Shown here piece by piece: positions 54,950 to 64,000 of a stretch of DNA of 64,000 nt. The stretch spans positions 2,542,001-2,606,000 of the forward strand of contig CAXXKC010000003.1 in NCBI GenBank assembly GCA_963674835.2, read 5' to 3'. A model generated the notes under the pieces. The model saw nothing but the letters and a program-made list of their open reading frames with translations. It made no database searches and was not told the origin of the DNA. A program made the translations under genes and the position numbers. This DNA comes from G963674835 sp963674835. Lineage in GTDB: Bacteria; Planctomycetota; Planctomycetia; Pirellulales; Thermoguttaceae. Position 1 is the stretch's first letter. Each line of letters begins with the position of its first letter.

Positions 54950-54956
54950 TGCCGCC

Positions 54957-56903
54957 TCAGGCTGCGCGTCGCTGGGCGGCGGCCTCTTCCGCAGCGGGGT
55001 GTGGACCGCAGAGCCGATACTCAGGCACCATTCGGTGGAGATGGGCGAGAATCTGCCCCGGATCCTCCTCCACAAGTCCTTCCAAGGACTGGACGTCGGC
55101 CAGAACGGCGGCCGGATCGTGCCGATTGCGATCGGCGATCATGATCTTCAGGTGGCGAGTGGGGACATGCCGTTCGCCGTCGGCGTGCAGCTCTTCGTAG
55201 AGCTTCTCTCCCGGCCGCAGGCCTGTGATCTGAATCTCGATGTCTTCATCGACCGCCAGCCCCGACAGCCGAATCATGTCGGCGGCCAGGTCAACGATCC
55301 GCACGGGAGCTCCCATATCGAGGACGAGGATCTCCCCACTCTTACCGATCACACCCGCTTGAATGACGAGGCGAGCGGCCTCCGGAATGGTCATGAAGAA
55401 TCGCTGCATGCGTTCGTCGGTGACGGTAACGGGGCCGCCCGAGAGGATCTGCTGGCGGAAGACCTGCACGACGCTACCGGCCGAATCGAGGACGTTTCCG
55501 AAGCGCACGGTCACGAAGCGGCAATCGGACAGGTCGGTCAACGACTGCACGTACATTTCGGCGACTCGCTTGCAGGTGCCCATCACGCTGGTCGGATTGA
55601 CGGCCTTGTCGGTGGAGATCATCACGAACGACTGGACGTGATGCTGCATCGCCAGATCGGCCAGGCCGCGAGTGGCCAGCACGATGTTCTTGACGGCCTC
55701 ACCAGGGTGCGATTCCATCAGCGGCACGTGTTTGTAGGCGGCCGCGTGGAAGATGACGTGGGGGCGGTACTTGTCCAGAAGCCGCCGCATGTGCCGCTGA
55801 TCGAGAAGATCGGCGATACACACTTCCAGCGGTGCACCAGGGGTCGATTGGCGCAGTTCGCGCTCTAGGAAGAACTGGCCGGTCTCCGAACGGTCGACGA
55901 GGATCAACCGTCGCGGGGAGAACTTGAGGAGTTGCCGGCAAATCTCGGAGCCGATACTGCCGGCGCTGCCGGTGACGAGCAGATCGCGGCCGTTGAGCCA
56001 TTCGCGCAGGTTGTCGGTTTCCAGTTGCACCGGTTCCCGGCGAAGAAGATCGTTGATGGACACGGGCTGGGGCTGAATGTGGACACTGCCCTGGATCAAT
56101 TGCTCGTAGCTGGGCAGCACCCGCACCTGTACCCCGTGCTGGGATGCCTGGTCGACCAGGGCGCGGATTTGCCTTCCTGTCAGGCCGCTGGCTGCGATCA
56201 ACAGTTGCCGCACGGCGTAGCGCTCCGTCAAGACGAACGCCTGATCGATGGTCCCCAGAACGGGGACACCGCCGATATGGGTGCCCACGCGTTGTGGATC
56301 GTTATCGAGGAAGCCGACCACGTGGTAGGTGAGCTGGCCATTGCGGATGATGGTTCGAAGCAGGGCTTCCCCACCATCGTTCGCGCCGACGATCAGCGCG
56401 GGAACCTTTGCCGCCGAAAGGAAGAAGAGCCGATGGCGCTCCATAACGAGCCGCAGCGCTGCGCGGGCCCCGCCGACAGCCACGATCGTGGCTCCCCAAT
56501 CCAGCAGGTAGATACTGCGGGCGATCGTGCGCTCCACGGCGGTGAAACGGTCCACGATGATGATCAGCAGGAGGCTGGCGGTGGCCGCCTTCACCACGGC
56601 CATCAAATCGTAAAACGTCAGAAATCGCCCCCAGCCACGGTAGGCGCCAAACCAGCCGAACAAGGCGACTTTGAGAAGGAGAATCCACACAAGCGTCGCC
56701 GAGAAGATTCGCCAATCGCGGGGGGGAATCTGGCCTTCAAAGCGCAGCCAGTAGCTCAGGTAGTATACGCTTGCAAAGACGGGGAGTAGCACTGCGATGC
56801 ACAGGAACTGCCGCCAACGCGAGAGCCCCAGCCGCGCAACGGCGGTGAGGACCCCGGCGAACGAGCCATCAGCTCGGCTGTGCTTTGAATCGGCTGCTGT
56901 CAA
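54957..56903 (-). CDS. Membrane-bound UDP-sugar 4,6-dehydratase (PglF/WbpM/CapD-type)
   Basis: 648 aa. Four membrane helices (residues about 30-150), a CoA-binding-like domain (VPALIVGANDGGEALLRTI), then the SDR domain with cofactor loop VTGSAGSIGSEI, HAAAYKHVPLMESHP, and catalytic MISTDKAVNPTSVMGTCKR with Met-x3-Lys in place of Tyr-x3-Lys, normal for this family. GLRPGEKLYEEL is the C-terminal hallmark. It makes a UDP-4-keto-6-deoxy sugar from UDP-GlcNAc, the substrate for the DegT aminotransferase. Last gene of the export operon, 30 bases after the ligase gene. Confidence 0.92.
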   Translation of the reverse strand: MTAADSKHSRADGSFAGVLTAVARLGLSRWRQFLCIAVLLPVFASVYYLSYWLRFEGQIPPRDWRIFSATLVWILLLKVALFGWFGAYRGWGRFLTFYDLMAVVKAATASLLLIIIVDRFTAVERTIARSIYLLDWGATIVAVGGARAALRLVMERHRLFFLSAAKVPALIVGANDGGEALLRTIIRNGQLTYHVVGFLDNDPQRVGTHIGGVPVLGTIDQAFVLTERYAVRQLLIAASGLTGRQIRALVDQASQHGVQVRVLPSYEQLIQGSVHIQPQPVSINDLLRREPVQLETDNLREWLNGRDLLVTGSAGSIGSEICRQLLKFSPRRLILVDRSETGQFFLERELRQSTPGAPLEVCIADLLDQRHMRRLLDKYRPHVIFHAAAYKHVPLMESHPGEAVKNIVLATRGLADLAMQHHVQSFVMISTDKAVNPTSVMGTCKRVAEMYVQSLTDLSDCRFVTVRFGNVLDSAGSVVQVFRQQILSGGPVTVTDERMQRFFMTIPEAARLVIQAGVIGKSGEILVLDMGAPVRIVDLAADMIRLSGLAVDEDIEIQITGLRPGEKLYEELHADGERHVPTRHLKIMIADRNRHDPAAVLADVQSLEGLVEEDPGQILAHLHRMVPEYRLCGPHPAAEEAAAQRRAA

Positions 56904-56933
56904 CGTCCGGTTGCTCCGACGAGGATGTGATGA

Positions 56934-59900
56934 TCAACGAACGTATGCCGGAGTCGCGGTCGAGCCCGGAGTCAGGACGGCTGTCTGTGGTACCGTGCCT
57001 TGCGTCGGCACGACGGTCCCCGCAGCGCTGGTGGATCCCGGAGGAACCGGGCCATTCGGCGGCAATGCGGAGCCGGGCAGTGGGGACGCCTGCTTTGGAG
57101 GCAGAAGGTATCCCAGCGATATCGATGGTTGCTGAGGACTTGGCGACGACGGAGCCACAGCAGGTCCGGGCGGCGTTGCCGTTGCCAGCGTGGCGGCGAT
57201 CTGCTGATCGAGCATGGTTGCCTGGGGCGTCGCGTTCCCAGCGGCGACCGGAGCCCCCGAGGGAATCGCCGCTCCTGGCATTGTGGCCGCCGGACCGACT
57301 AAGGGCATCAGGCCGGGGGTTTGCTGCGCGATCCGCAGCCTTTCGGCTTCATTGACACGGCTTCTGAGATTCTCGTCGTGCGGCCGACGGCCCAGACACC
57401 ACAGGAGGTGCCGCTTGGCGTCGTCGTATTGCTGCATCTTCAGGTAGTACATGCCGAGTCGATGCCGCAAGGTGTAGTTGTTGGGATCTGCACGCACGGC
57501 GTTCTGTGCGCAGGCCGTCGCCCGCGCGTAGTCTCCCAGGTCATCGTAGAGAGTGTGGGCCATGAGCCAAATGGCGCCCGCCCGTGCCGTACCAGGGTCG
57601 CACTTCGAAGCTTCCGCTTCGGCGACCTGTGCGAAATGCCGGTGCAGGCCGATCAGCTCGTCGGGCCGGGCGATTTGTGCGTAGCGTCGGTCGAGGGCCT
57701 TCAGCGCTTCGTAGTCCGGCTGGAAATACTCGATAAGGAACTGAATTTCCGCCTGGCGGCCCTCTGGCGGAGCGCGGCCGGCCAGCCAATTGAAGATCTG
57801 CTCCTGGCAGTCTTCTCCGGCATGAAACGACGCACGCAGGTAATCCAGCCCTTGCTGGAAATCGCCCGCCAGGCATGCGTTTGTGCCTGCCGAGAAGAGT
57901 ACGACGGGATCGTACGGTTGAAGCTTGAGGGCCTGGGCGAGATACGCCTTCTGGGTTTCCGGACCGCCACCTTCCAGGAAACACAACTCCCCCAAGTACA
58001 AATAGCCCTCCGCCACGAGCGGGGCCGACATCAGTGCTTCGTGTGCATGTTCCAGTGCAAGATCGAGGTAGCGGCAGTGGTCGCCGAACGCACGCCGCAT
58101 CCAGGCATCGAGCGCGGCACGCGAATCGAGCGGATTCTTGGAAGTATGGCGTGCGGCAAACGCCGCCTCGCGGATCTGGCTGAGCGGCATGTCGTTAGGG
58201 CACTGCTGCTGCAAGCGATGAAACTGCCGGAGGAAGATAGCCGCAATTCGCAGGTGCGCGCGGGCATGGTCCGGCTGCCAACGAACCAGTTCCACTAGCT
58301 CGTCCAGCTCCTTGGCGTCTGTGGCGACCAGGTTGTCGCCGACAGGCGAAGCGGAATGCGGCGGTGTGGCTGCCGGTGATGTACCGGAAGGGGAAACGGA
58401 TGGTTGCGAGGAGGAATCGGCCGACGGTTCCGTCGAATCTGGCTGGGTCGCCGCGGTCATGTCCATCAGGCGAACCTGGTACCAGTGCCCTTCGGCAATC
58501 ACGGCACTGACACGGCAAGAGAGCATCCAGCCCCCTACGGCCAGTAGCAGTCCGCACGCGGCAACGGCGAGGCCTTTGGGAACGGGCATGAGGCGGCGCG
58601 ACGGCTCGGCTTGTTCGGATGCGAGCTGCCAGAGCCGGCAACCACAGGCTGCCAGGATGGCCAGGATGACTGTGCAGGCGGGGCAATACCAGTTGAAGTC
58701 GACCATGCTGTGCGCCAGGCTGGCGGCCAAAGCGGCCAGCACGGCACCTAGACAGACCATTTCGCGGGAGTCTTGCGTGCGGCGTAGTCCATCGAGGCAC
58801 CAGAACGCACAGAATCCGATCACGATTACCAGGAGGAGCGTACCCGGCACGCCGGTTTCCAAGAGGATTTGCAGCGGTCCGTTCTCGGCGTGGGTGTAGT
58901 AGTCGGGTCCGGTGGGGGCATCGAGATACTGAGGGTAGATGTCGCGGAGGCTGCCGACTCCGGCTCCCGACGCCAGGAAGTCGGGAATGGCCTTGGTCAC
59001 AGCGGCCCAAATGGTGCGACGCCCTGCCCCATGGTCCATCTGCTCGAAGGAACCGGACGGCAGATCCGACAGGCGCCGTTCGACGCGATCGTATCCGAAT
59101 ATCGCCAGAGACGCCGCGACCAAGACGACAGCGGCGACGAAACTCATGACGAACCGGGAACTCAATGCCGAGGCACGATAGCACACCAGGGCTGCAATCA
59201 CGGTGCCGACAAGCATGGCCATCATACCTCCTCGCGACAGCGACAGGAGGCATGCGAAGAGCACGAGTCCCAGCGCGATGACCCCGACCGATGGGAGCAA
59301 TTCGCCGAGTTGCGACTCGCTGGAGGATTGCATGAGCTTGGCGGCCGAGTCGCGCTGCTGTCGTCTGACGGCGCGCTGGACCCACCAGATGAGCGGGCCG
59401 ACGCCCAGGGCGAGGAAATCGGCGAAGTGGTTGCGGTTGACGAAACTCCCCTTGGCCACGTCGTCGGTCGTGCTGTAGGGGTGCTGATAGAACCAGAAGA
59501 ACTTGCCGTTGCTGGCGAGGAACTGCACGATCCCGAAGACGGCCATTAGCGCGGCCGACAACGCACACCATCGCAAGAGCCGCTCGATATCGCCCGTCTT
59601 CCGGACACGCTGCACCGTGACCGAGAACAGCAGGCAGTACGCGATCAGTGTCATGAGGCCGGCTCGAGTCTCACTGGGAGCCAGGGAGACGCACGGCCAC
59701 GCACCCAGCGCAGCGCCGGACTGAGCCTGGGATGACCACAATGGCAGGATCTGGGCCGTCTTAGGAGCCAACCAGGCGAGCACCTTCGGAGGTAACGGTA
59801 TGAACTGCAACGAGAGCAGCAGGGTGCCGGCTACGAAAAGCCATTCCAGTGACGACCACCGCCACGTCGCTTTGCCCGACTTCAGTTGGTGGAATACCCA

Positions 59901-60206
59901 GACGAGGCTGATCCCGATGGCCAACACGCTGAGGACGAGTTCTCCGAGGGCTTGCCGGCCACCCATGATCAGCGGCAAGAGGAGAATACACGCGGCCAGT
60001 CCGGCGTCGACAATGCGCAGCATCGGATCGGCGACTGAGTCGCTTGTGTGCTTTTGCCGACGGCGCCTGCCGGCGCTCTTCGATGCGGAAGACGTATTTG
60101 TCAACCTGCTGGTCCGTTCACCGAAAAGCCGAGTTGGGTTGATATTGAATTCTGCATGGGATTTACGCGGCTCGGCGAGGAACGATGCCGCGAGGGGCTT
60201 CCTCAT
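56934..60206 (-). CDS. O-antigen ligase/polymerase-like membrane protein fused to TPR domain
   Basis: 1090 aa. An N-terminal basic segment precedes about 12 membrane helices between residues ~65 and ~580, with the Wzy/WaaL pattern (GSFVNRNHFADFLALG, SLSRGGMMAMLVG, periplasmic loop GAGVGSLRDIYPQYLDAPTGPDYYTHAENGPLQ split by conserved His/Asn). A Ser/Pro/Thr linker leads into TPR repeats (about 640-950), then a ~130-residue Pro/Ala/Thr-rich tail. The ATG at 60206 overlaps the kinase gene by 44 bases; a TTG at 60101 or ATG at 60023 are alternatives. It would polymerise or ligate the lipid-linked glycan on the periplasmic side. Confidence 0.8.
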   Translation of the reverse strand: MRKPLAASFLAEPRKSHAEFNINPTRLFGERTSRLTNTSSASKSAGRRRRQKHTSDSVADPMLRIVDAGLAACILLLPLIMGGRQALGELVLSVLAIGISLVWVFHQLKSGKATWRWSSLEWLFVAGTLLLSLQFIPLPPKVLAWLAPKTAQILPLWSSQAQSGAALGAWPCVSLAPSETRAGLMTLIAYCLLFSVTVQRVRKTGDIERLLRWCALSAALMAVFGIVQFLASNGKFFWFYQHPYSTTDDVAKGSFVNRNHFADFLALGVGPLIWWVQRAVRRQQRDSAAKLMQSSSESQLGELLPSVGVIALGLVLFACLLSLSRGGMMAMLVGTVIAALVCYRASALSSRFVMSFVAAVVLVAASLAIFGYDRVERRLSDLPSGSFEQMDHGAGRRTIWAAVTKAIPDFLASGAGVGSLRDIYPQYLDAPTGPDYYTHAENGPLQILLETGVPGTLLLVIVIGFCAFWCLDGLRRTQDSREMVCLGAVLAALAASLAHSMVDFNWYCPACTVILAILAACGCRLWQLASEQAEPSRRLMPVPKGLAVAACGLLLAVGGWMLSCRVSAVIAEGHWYQVRLMDMTAATQPDSTEPSADSSSQPSVSPSGTSPAATPPHSASPVGDNLVATDAKELDELVELVRWQPDHARAHLRIAAIFLRQFHRLQQQCPNDMPLSQIREAAFAARHTSKNPLDSRAALDAWMRRAFGDHCRYLDLALEHAHEALMSAPLVAEGYLYLGELCFLEGGGPETQKAYLAQALKLQPYDPVVLFSAGTNACLAGDFQQGLDYLRASFHAGEDCQEQIFNWLAGRAPPEGRQAEIQFLIEYFQPDYEALKALDRRYAQIARPDELIGLHRHFAQVAEAEASKCDPGTARAGAIWLMAHTLYDDLGDYARATACAQNAVRADPNNYTLRHRLGMYYLKMQQYDDAKRHLLWCLGRRPHDENLRSRVNEAERLRIAQQTPGLMPLVGPAATMPGAAIPSGAPVAAGNATPQATMLDQQIAATLATATPPGPAVAPSSPSPQQPSISLGYLLPPKQASPLPGSALPPNGPVPPGSTSAAGTVVPTQGTVPQTAVLTPGSTATPAYVR

Positions 60207-62493
60207 CAGCCAGTTGCGATCCCAGCGCGATTGCCGGGTCGCTCATATCCGTGTCGATCGTTTCATCATCCGACTGGTCGTCGTCGGCTACGTATTCGTA
60301 GCCGTAGCCACCGTACCCGTAGTACTGATACGCGCTGTCGGAACCCATCCGATTGACGGCCAGTCCTAGAACCGGGATCTTCAGAAGTTGAAAAGTCTCA
60401 ACGGTTCGCATGAGCGTGCGGCGGCGATTCTTGGCAGGCTGGACTACCAGGATGACGCCGTCGACAAGACGCCCAATCTGGGCCGTGTCGCTCGTCGCCA
60501 GTGCGGGAGGGCTGTCGATCAGCAACTGGTCGTAGACGCCCTCGGCCCACGCCAGGAATTCGGCGAACCGCGAACTGGCCAGTAGTTCGGCGGGATTGGT
60601 CGGTCGGGGACCGGAGGGGAGCACGTCCAAGCCTTCGACGCCGGACGCCCGGATGCACTCTGCAGCCATGGCAGCGATGTCGTCCTGGCCGCGGATGATG
60701 CCGGACAGTCCGTCCATGCCCCGCATGTTCAGGACGGCCGTCAGGCCCGGCCGCCTTAGGTCTGCGTCGATCAGCAGGGTCTTCTTCTGCGATTGGGCGA
60801 ACGCGGCCGCCAGGTTGGCCATGAGGGTGGTCTTGCCATCGCCGGGCTCCGGACTCGATACGACCAAGCGGCTGGAGTCCTGGTGCGACAGCGATAGCGC
60901 CGTGCGGAGGGTACGGAAGGCCTCGCTCTCTGCGGCTTCGGGCTCCGCAACAATCTGCAGTTCTTCGACGCCGACGGCGTCGCTGGGCCGGAGCTGCTGG
61001 ATCATCGATAGAACGGGCACGCCAAGGACCGACTGCATTTCTTCGATCGTGCGGAAACGGTCGTCGAGTATGTCGATCAGATAGATCGCCAGCAGTCCGG
61101 TGCCAATGCCGGCCATCAGGCAGAAGAGAATCGTGGCGGGCAACTTCGGAGACACCGGAGTGGGGTTCAATACCGGCTCGTCGATCCTGGTGGTCCGAAC
61201 GTCCAGGCCGTCCTGCTTGAGGTCGATCCCGGCAATCCGGCTGAGGAGGGCGTCGTGCAGGTTGCCCAGCCACTGGACATCGTGTTGAAGGATCTCGATT
61301 TGAGCCATGCGGCCGTTGAGCGCAACGGCGTCGGCCTGCGCGGCATTGAAAGCCGCCTGGAGCGACGACTCAAGACATTGGCTTTGGGCCAGCCGTTGCT
61401 GAACCATCTGGATCATCAGGTCGCCGAGTTGCTTGTTCTGCATATCCCCGAGGCGACTCTGGATGCGATCACGATATCCGGCCAGGTACTGCTCGGTGAT
61501 GTGGATCTTGTCGTTCAGCGCGGTAACCCGGGGATGAGCGGGGCCGAGGTGCTCTTGGAGGGTCTTCAGTTGCGCAGTGTAGTCGACGAGGTCGCGTTCC
61601 AGTTGCGACTGAACGGCGGCATCGTTGCCGCTGAATCCGAGGCCGTTGAGCAGCATCTGCTCGCCGACCGTGTTGATCACCGTGAGAACGTATTGCTGCA
61701 GGTCCACACCGTCGCGCACTGCGGCGCGCAGCGCTGCGAGGACGGCTTCTTGGTTCATACGTTGGGAATCGACCTTGATCAACTCGTCGTTCAGCGAGAG
61801 TGCCCGCTGAACGATAGGATGGGTGACCCGGGATTCGGGGGTGATCCCCATGTCGCCAAGCACTTGCTGCGCCTTCAGCAGTTCTTGGCGTTTGGTGGCG
61901 AGTTGCTGGAAAAGGCGTGCGCGCTCGTTCTGAAGGACGTAGATGATCTCGCCGGCCGTGCTCTTGTACGTTGCATCCATGAACTGCACGTACGAATCGA
62001 CGATGGCATTGACGACACTCACGGCGACGCGAGGATCTCGGGAGTTGTAGGTCACCTCGATGATGTTCGTGCCACGTAGCCCGCGCACGTTGAGATTCTC
62101 CCGGATCGTGGCTACCCATTTGTCCTGGGGGATGGCGGCCAGATCGATGCGGTCTTCGATCGGCAGTGCGCGGATGGCTCCTTCGATGACGCGCGTGCTG
62201 CTGATGAGATTCTCGTACGTGGGTAGCACGGTCTGTTCCAGGTTTCGCTGCGTTCCGCCGGGCGACCAGACGTCGTTTCCGACCTGCAGGACGAGCAGGC
62301 CGGCCTTGGCGGAGTAGTAGCGCGTGGCCGTGAGATAATACAGGCCACCGAAGAGGCAGGTCACCAAGAGTGTTACGGCGACCACGTGTTTGCGGTGGCG
62401 CACGGCAACCGCAAAGCGCATCAGGGCGTGTACGAAGTGCGCAGAAGACGCGCCGGCCACTTCCGGATCGACCACGGCGGGTTCCTGCATCAT
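60163..62493 (-). CDS. Wzz-like chain-length regulator fused to BY-kinase
   Basis: 776 aa from the ATG at 62493 (GAAGGAAAG upstream; a TTG at 62511 is the longer alternative). TM1 about 37-57, periplasmic coiled-coil region to ~440, TM2 about 450-470. Kinase domain: Walker A SSPEPGDGKTTLMANLA, A' LLIDADLRRPG, B QLLIDSPPALATSD. A Tyr cluster (YQYYGYGGYGYEY) near 722-735 is the autophosphorylation tail. This is the Wzc type that controls length and export of polysaccharide through phosphorylation cycles. Follows the export lipoprotein gene by 14 bases. Confidence 0.92.
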   Translation of the reverse strand: MMQEPAVVDPEVAGASSAHFVHALMRFAVAVRHRKHVVAVTLLVTCLFGGLYYLTATRYYSAKAGLLVLQVGNDVWSPGGTQRNLEQTVLPTYENLISSTRVIEGAIRALPIEDRIDLAAIPQDKWVATIRENLNVRGLRGTNIIEVTYNSRDPRVAVSVVNAIVDSYVQFMDATYKSTAGEIIYVLQNERARLFQQLATKRQELLKAQQVLGDMGITPESRVTHPIVQRALSLNDELIKVDSQRMNQEAVLAALRAAVRDGVDLQQYVLTVINTVGEQMLLNGLGFSGNDAAVQSQLERDLVDYTAQLKTLQEHLGPAHPRVTALNDKIHITEQYLAGYRDRIQSRLGDMQNKQLGDLMIQMVQQRLAQSQCLESSLQAAFNAAQADAVALNGRMAQIEILQHDVQWLGNLHDALLSRIAGIDLKQDGLDVRTTRIDEPVLNPTPVSPKLPATILFCLMAGIGTGLLAIYLIDILDDRFRTIEEMQSVLGVPVLSMIQQLRPSDAVGVEELQIVAEPEAAESEAFRTLRTALSLSHQDSSRLVVSSPEPGDGKTTLMANLAAAFAQSQKKTLLIDADLRRPGLTAVLNMRGMDGLSGIIRGQDDIAAMAAECIRASGVEGLDVLPSGPRPTNPAELLASSRFAEFLAWAEGVYDQLLIDSPPALATSDTAQIGRLVDGVILVVQPAKNRRRTLMRTVETFQLLKIPVLGLAVNRMGSDSAYQYYGYGGYGYEYVADDDQSDDETIDTDMSDPAIALGSQLADEEAPRGIVPRRAA

Positions 62494-62507
62494 CCCCACT
62501 TTCCTTC

Positions 62508-63638
62508 TCAAAACAGTGGCACTGATCCGCTAATGCCGAACCGGATCACACTCCGCAGGAAATCCCATACGAACGTGGCCGGTGTTTCCTCGACGCTGAC
62601 CACGTCGCCGGGAGCCAGGCGCAGGTTGGCTGTGGTATCCTCCTTCGCGCGCCGCAGGCTGGTTCTGATCTGGACCGGCTCCCCGCTGGTTGCCCCGCGG
62701 CGGATGATCAGGACATCGTCGGCCAAACGGGTGCTCAAGCCACCGACCTTCGAGATGGCGTCCAACAGGTAGATGTCTTCACCGGGAGGAATCTCGATCT
62801 CTCCGGGCTTCTGTACCAGCCCCAACACGTGTAGCGCCCGTGGCGGGCGTTGGGGAACCATGACGACGTCGCCGTCGTGGAGCGTATAACCGACGCTTCC
62901 TTCCTGAGTGGCGCTGACGAGGTTGACGTGGACCGTTTGAAGGGGGCGGCCGGCAGGTGCCTCAAAGGAGGCCAGTTGGCCTTCCGTTGCTTTGGCAATC
63001 CTTGGCTGGTCCGGTGCCGCCGGAGCCGGGACGTTGCGGGCCGGCGTCGACTGACGGATCTCGACATCCAGACCGGCGTCGTCGGTCAGGCCGCCGGCGG
63101 CCACCACGGCCGCCAGCAGAGTGCTCGATCCGCGTGGCAGCTCGTACACGCCGGCCGTCTTCACCGCGCCCACCACGGTCACGCGGTTGCTTCGCTGGCG
63201 TTTCATGGTCACCGTCACGTGCGGATTGCGATACAATCCCCGGGCGACCGCTGCGCTGGCAATGGCCTGTTCGGCTTCTTCCAGTTCCAGGCCCGCAAGC
63301 TCGACTTTGCCGATCAAGGGAATATCGCCCTTGCCATCTTCGCCGACGCGAACCGGTGCCACGGTCGGCTGGAGACTCTCGTAGTCGGTCACGAGGGCGA
63401 CCTCGAGGACGTCACCCCGATCGATCAGCTGGCTGCTTACGGCATACCGGGCGAGTTGCGAAAGATCGATCGTGTTGGCGGCTTTGGTCGGAGCAACCTG
63501 GTATTCGACCGGAAGCTCCGACGGCCGCAACGCTCGCCGAGCACAACCGGTGCTGCTCCCCAAAGAGGCCAGAAGCAGCATGATCGCTGCGGCCAGCAAT
63601 AGTGACGGAGCCGACGCCTTGTCTGCCAGACTTCTCAT
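62508..63638 (-). CDS. Polysaccharide export outer-membrane lipoprotein (Wza-like, SLBB)
   Basis: 376 aa from the ATG at 63638. Lipobox-type signal ending LASLGSSTGC. Poly_export region (YAVSSQLIDRGDVLEVALVTDYES, GDIPLIGKVELAGLELEEAEQAIA, VTVTMKRQRSNRVTVVGAVKTAGVYELPRGSSTLLAAVVAAGG) then a second SLBB unit (VLGLVQKPGEIEIPPGEDIYLLDAISKVGG). It forms the outer-membrane channel partner of the Wzc-like protein encoded next. First gene of the export operon. The final segment (FLRSVIRFGISGSVPLF) resembles an amphipathic C-terminal helix. Confidence 0.9.
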   Translation of the reverse strand: MRSLADKASAPSLLLAAAIMLLLASLGSSTGCARRALRPSELPVEYQVAPTKAANTIDLSQLARYAVSSQLIDRGDVLEVALVTDYESLQPTVAPVRVGEDGKGDIPLIGKVELAGLELEEAEQAIASAAVARGLYRNPHVTVTMKRQRSNRVTVVGAVKTAGVYELPRGSSTLLAAVVAAGGLTDDAGLDVEIRQSTPARNVPAPAAPDQPRIAKATEGQLASFEAPAGRPLQTVHVNLVSATQEGSVGYTLHDGDVVMVPQRPPRALHVLGLVQKPGEIEIPPGEDIYLLDAISKVGGLSTRLADDVLIIRRGATSGEPVQIRTSLRRAKEDTTANLRLAPGDVVSVEETPATFVWDFLRSVIRFGISGSVPLF

Positions 63639-64000
63639 CGAGCGGCTTGTCTCGTCGTCTTCGATCTTGGGAATCACTACGTCGTTGGAGCCGACGACAA
63701 ACTCTGCCGCGGCTTCCACCTGCGCGGAGGCAACCGTTGCACCGAAACGTGCCGAAGAAACTCCGGGGAAATTGAGGGGCAGTTCATAGCAGGAACCAGC
63801 CGCAAACGTCAACATCAGTTTGCCCTGCTAAGGGCTTGCCGGTACCCTATTGTCCTTATGGACATTGTTGTAGATGATGGGAGCGGCAATAGCGCCTGTC
63901 GCAACCATCACAGCGGCGGGGCTGGGGGGCCACATGACCCATAGAGCCGATTGACCGCGCACGATGTTCGGTTGGGTGACAATGGTCAATTCCGAGAGCG
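63639..64000. other. Upstream region of the export operon
   Basis: 362 bases to the window edge. It contains the promoter candidate at 63783-63812 and a leader of about 145 bases. No other gene or RNA is visible. Confidence 0.4.
63783..63812 (-). promoter_or_regulatory. Putative promoter of the polysaccharide export operon
   Basis: Read leftward: TTGACG (63812-63807), 18-base spacer, TATGAA (63788-63783). It matches five and four of six consensus bases. It would give a long 5' leader before the ATG at 63638. Confidence 0.45.

Noticed and set aside
63639..63815. Extension of the export lipoprotein start to 63815
   Set aside because: It would bury the lipobox signal peptide at residue ~90 and overlaps the likely promoter.
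1..64000. tRNA, rRNA, CRISPR arrays, insertion sequences, att sites, replication origin
   Set aside because: None was recognised on reading both strands; no cloverleaf-like GTTCRANNC segment in intergenic DNA, no regularly spaced direct repeats beyond the coding repeats and the 51.5-kb pair, and no transposase or integrase motifs.

Overview
The window looks like a chromosomal segment of a planctomycete, probably order Pirellulales. The evidence is high GC, Tat-exported Gfo/Idh/MocA dehydrogenases, a formylglycine sulfatase, a secreted peptidase with the LEPR-type N-terminal motif and acidic YDS-GDD repeats, secreted Arg/Gly/Pro-rich proteins, and weak Shine-Dalgarno use with several GTG or TTG starts. 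No rRNA, tRNA, CRISPR array, transposase or integrase was seen. The assignment is inference from gene content.

Layout. 1-12.4 kb: secreted hypotheticals, an Ntn-type C45 acyltransferase/hydrolase, a sulfatase, a small Cys-rich exported protein, a GH5-like hydrolase, a Tat-exported oxidoreductase, an RlmI-like methyltransferase and a YbjQ protein. 12.4-19.4 kb: NADP-glutamate dehydrogenase with a coupled small gene, then a MoxR-DUF58-DUF4129 operon. 19.5-28.9 kb: a large secreted glycosidase-like protein, a histidine kinase/sigma54 regulator pair, a DnaG-like protein with damaged TOPRIM motifs, an APS kinase and two single-BON-domain proteins. 29.3-36.1 kb: a Gfo/Idh plus TIM-barrel isomerase operon, a YhhN-hydrolase fusion and a DUF4139 protein.

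36.1-40.7 kb holds an operon of a DarA-like flavodoxin-fold enzyme, a DarB-like ketosynthase and a type II thioesterase (dialkylresorcinol-type chemistry), with a divergent two-domain flavodoxin-like protein. 40.7-43.7 kb has leuC/leuD and a methyltransferase-like gene.

44-63.8 kb is a surface-polysaccharide locus. It has an ACP-ketoreductase-KASIII trio, an operon for GT4, FemAB-like, DegT aminotransferase, monotopic phosphoglycosyl transferase and GNAT proteins, a secreted subtilase, and an export operon (SLBB lipoprotein, Wzz-BY-kinase, ligase-TPR fusion, 4,6-dehydratase). Dehydratase, aminotransferase, N-acyltransferase and phosphoglycosyl transferase together resemble a bacillosamine/viosamine-type route. 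The adjacent fatty-acid trio suggests a custom acyl group on the amino sugar. The strongest leads for something undescribed are this acyl-sugar locus, the DarA/DarB operon, the YhhN-hydrolase fusion and the degenerate primase-like gene.
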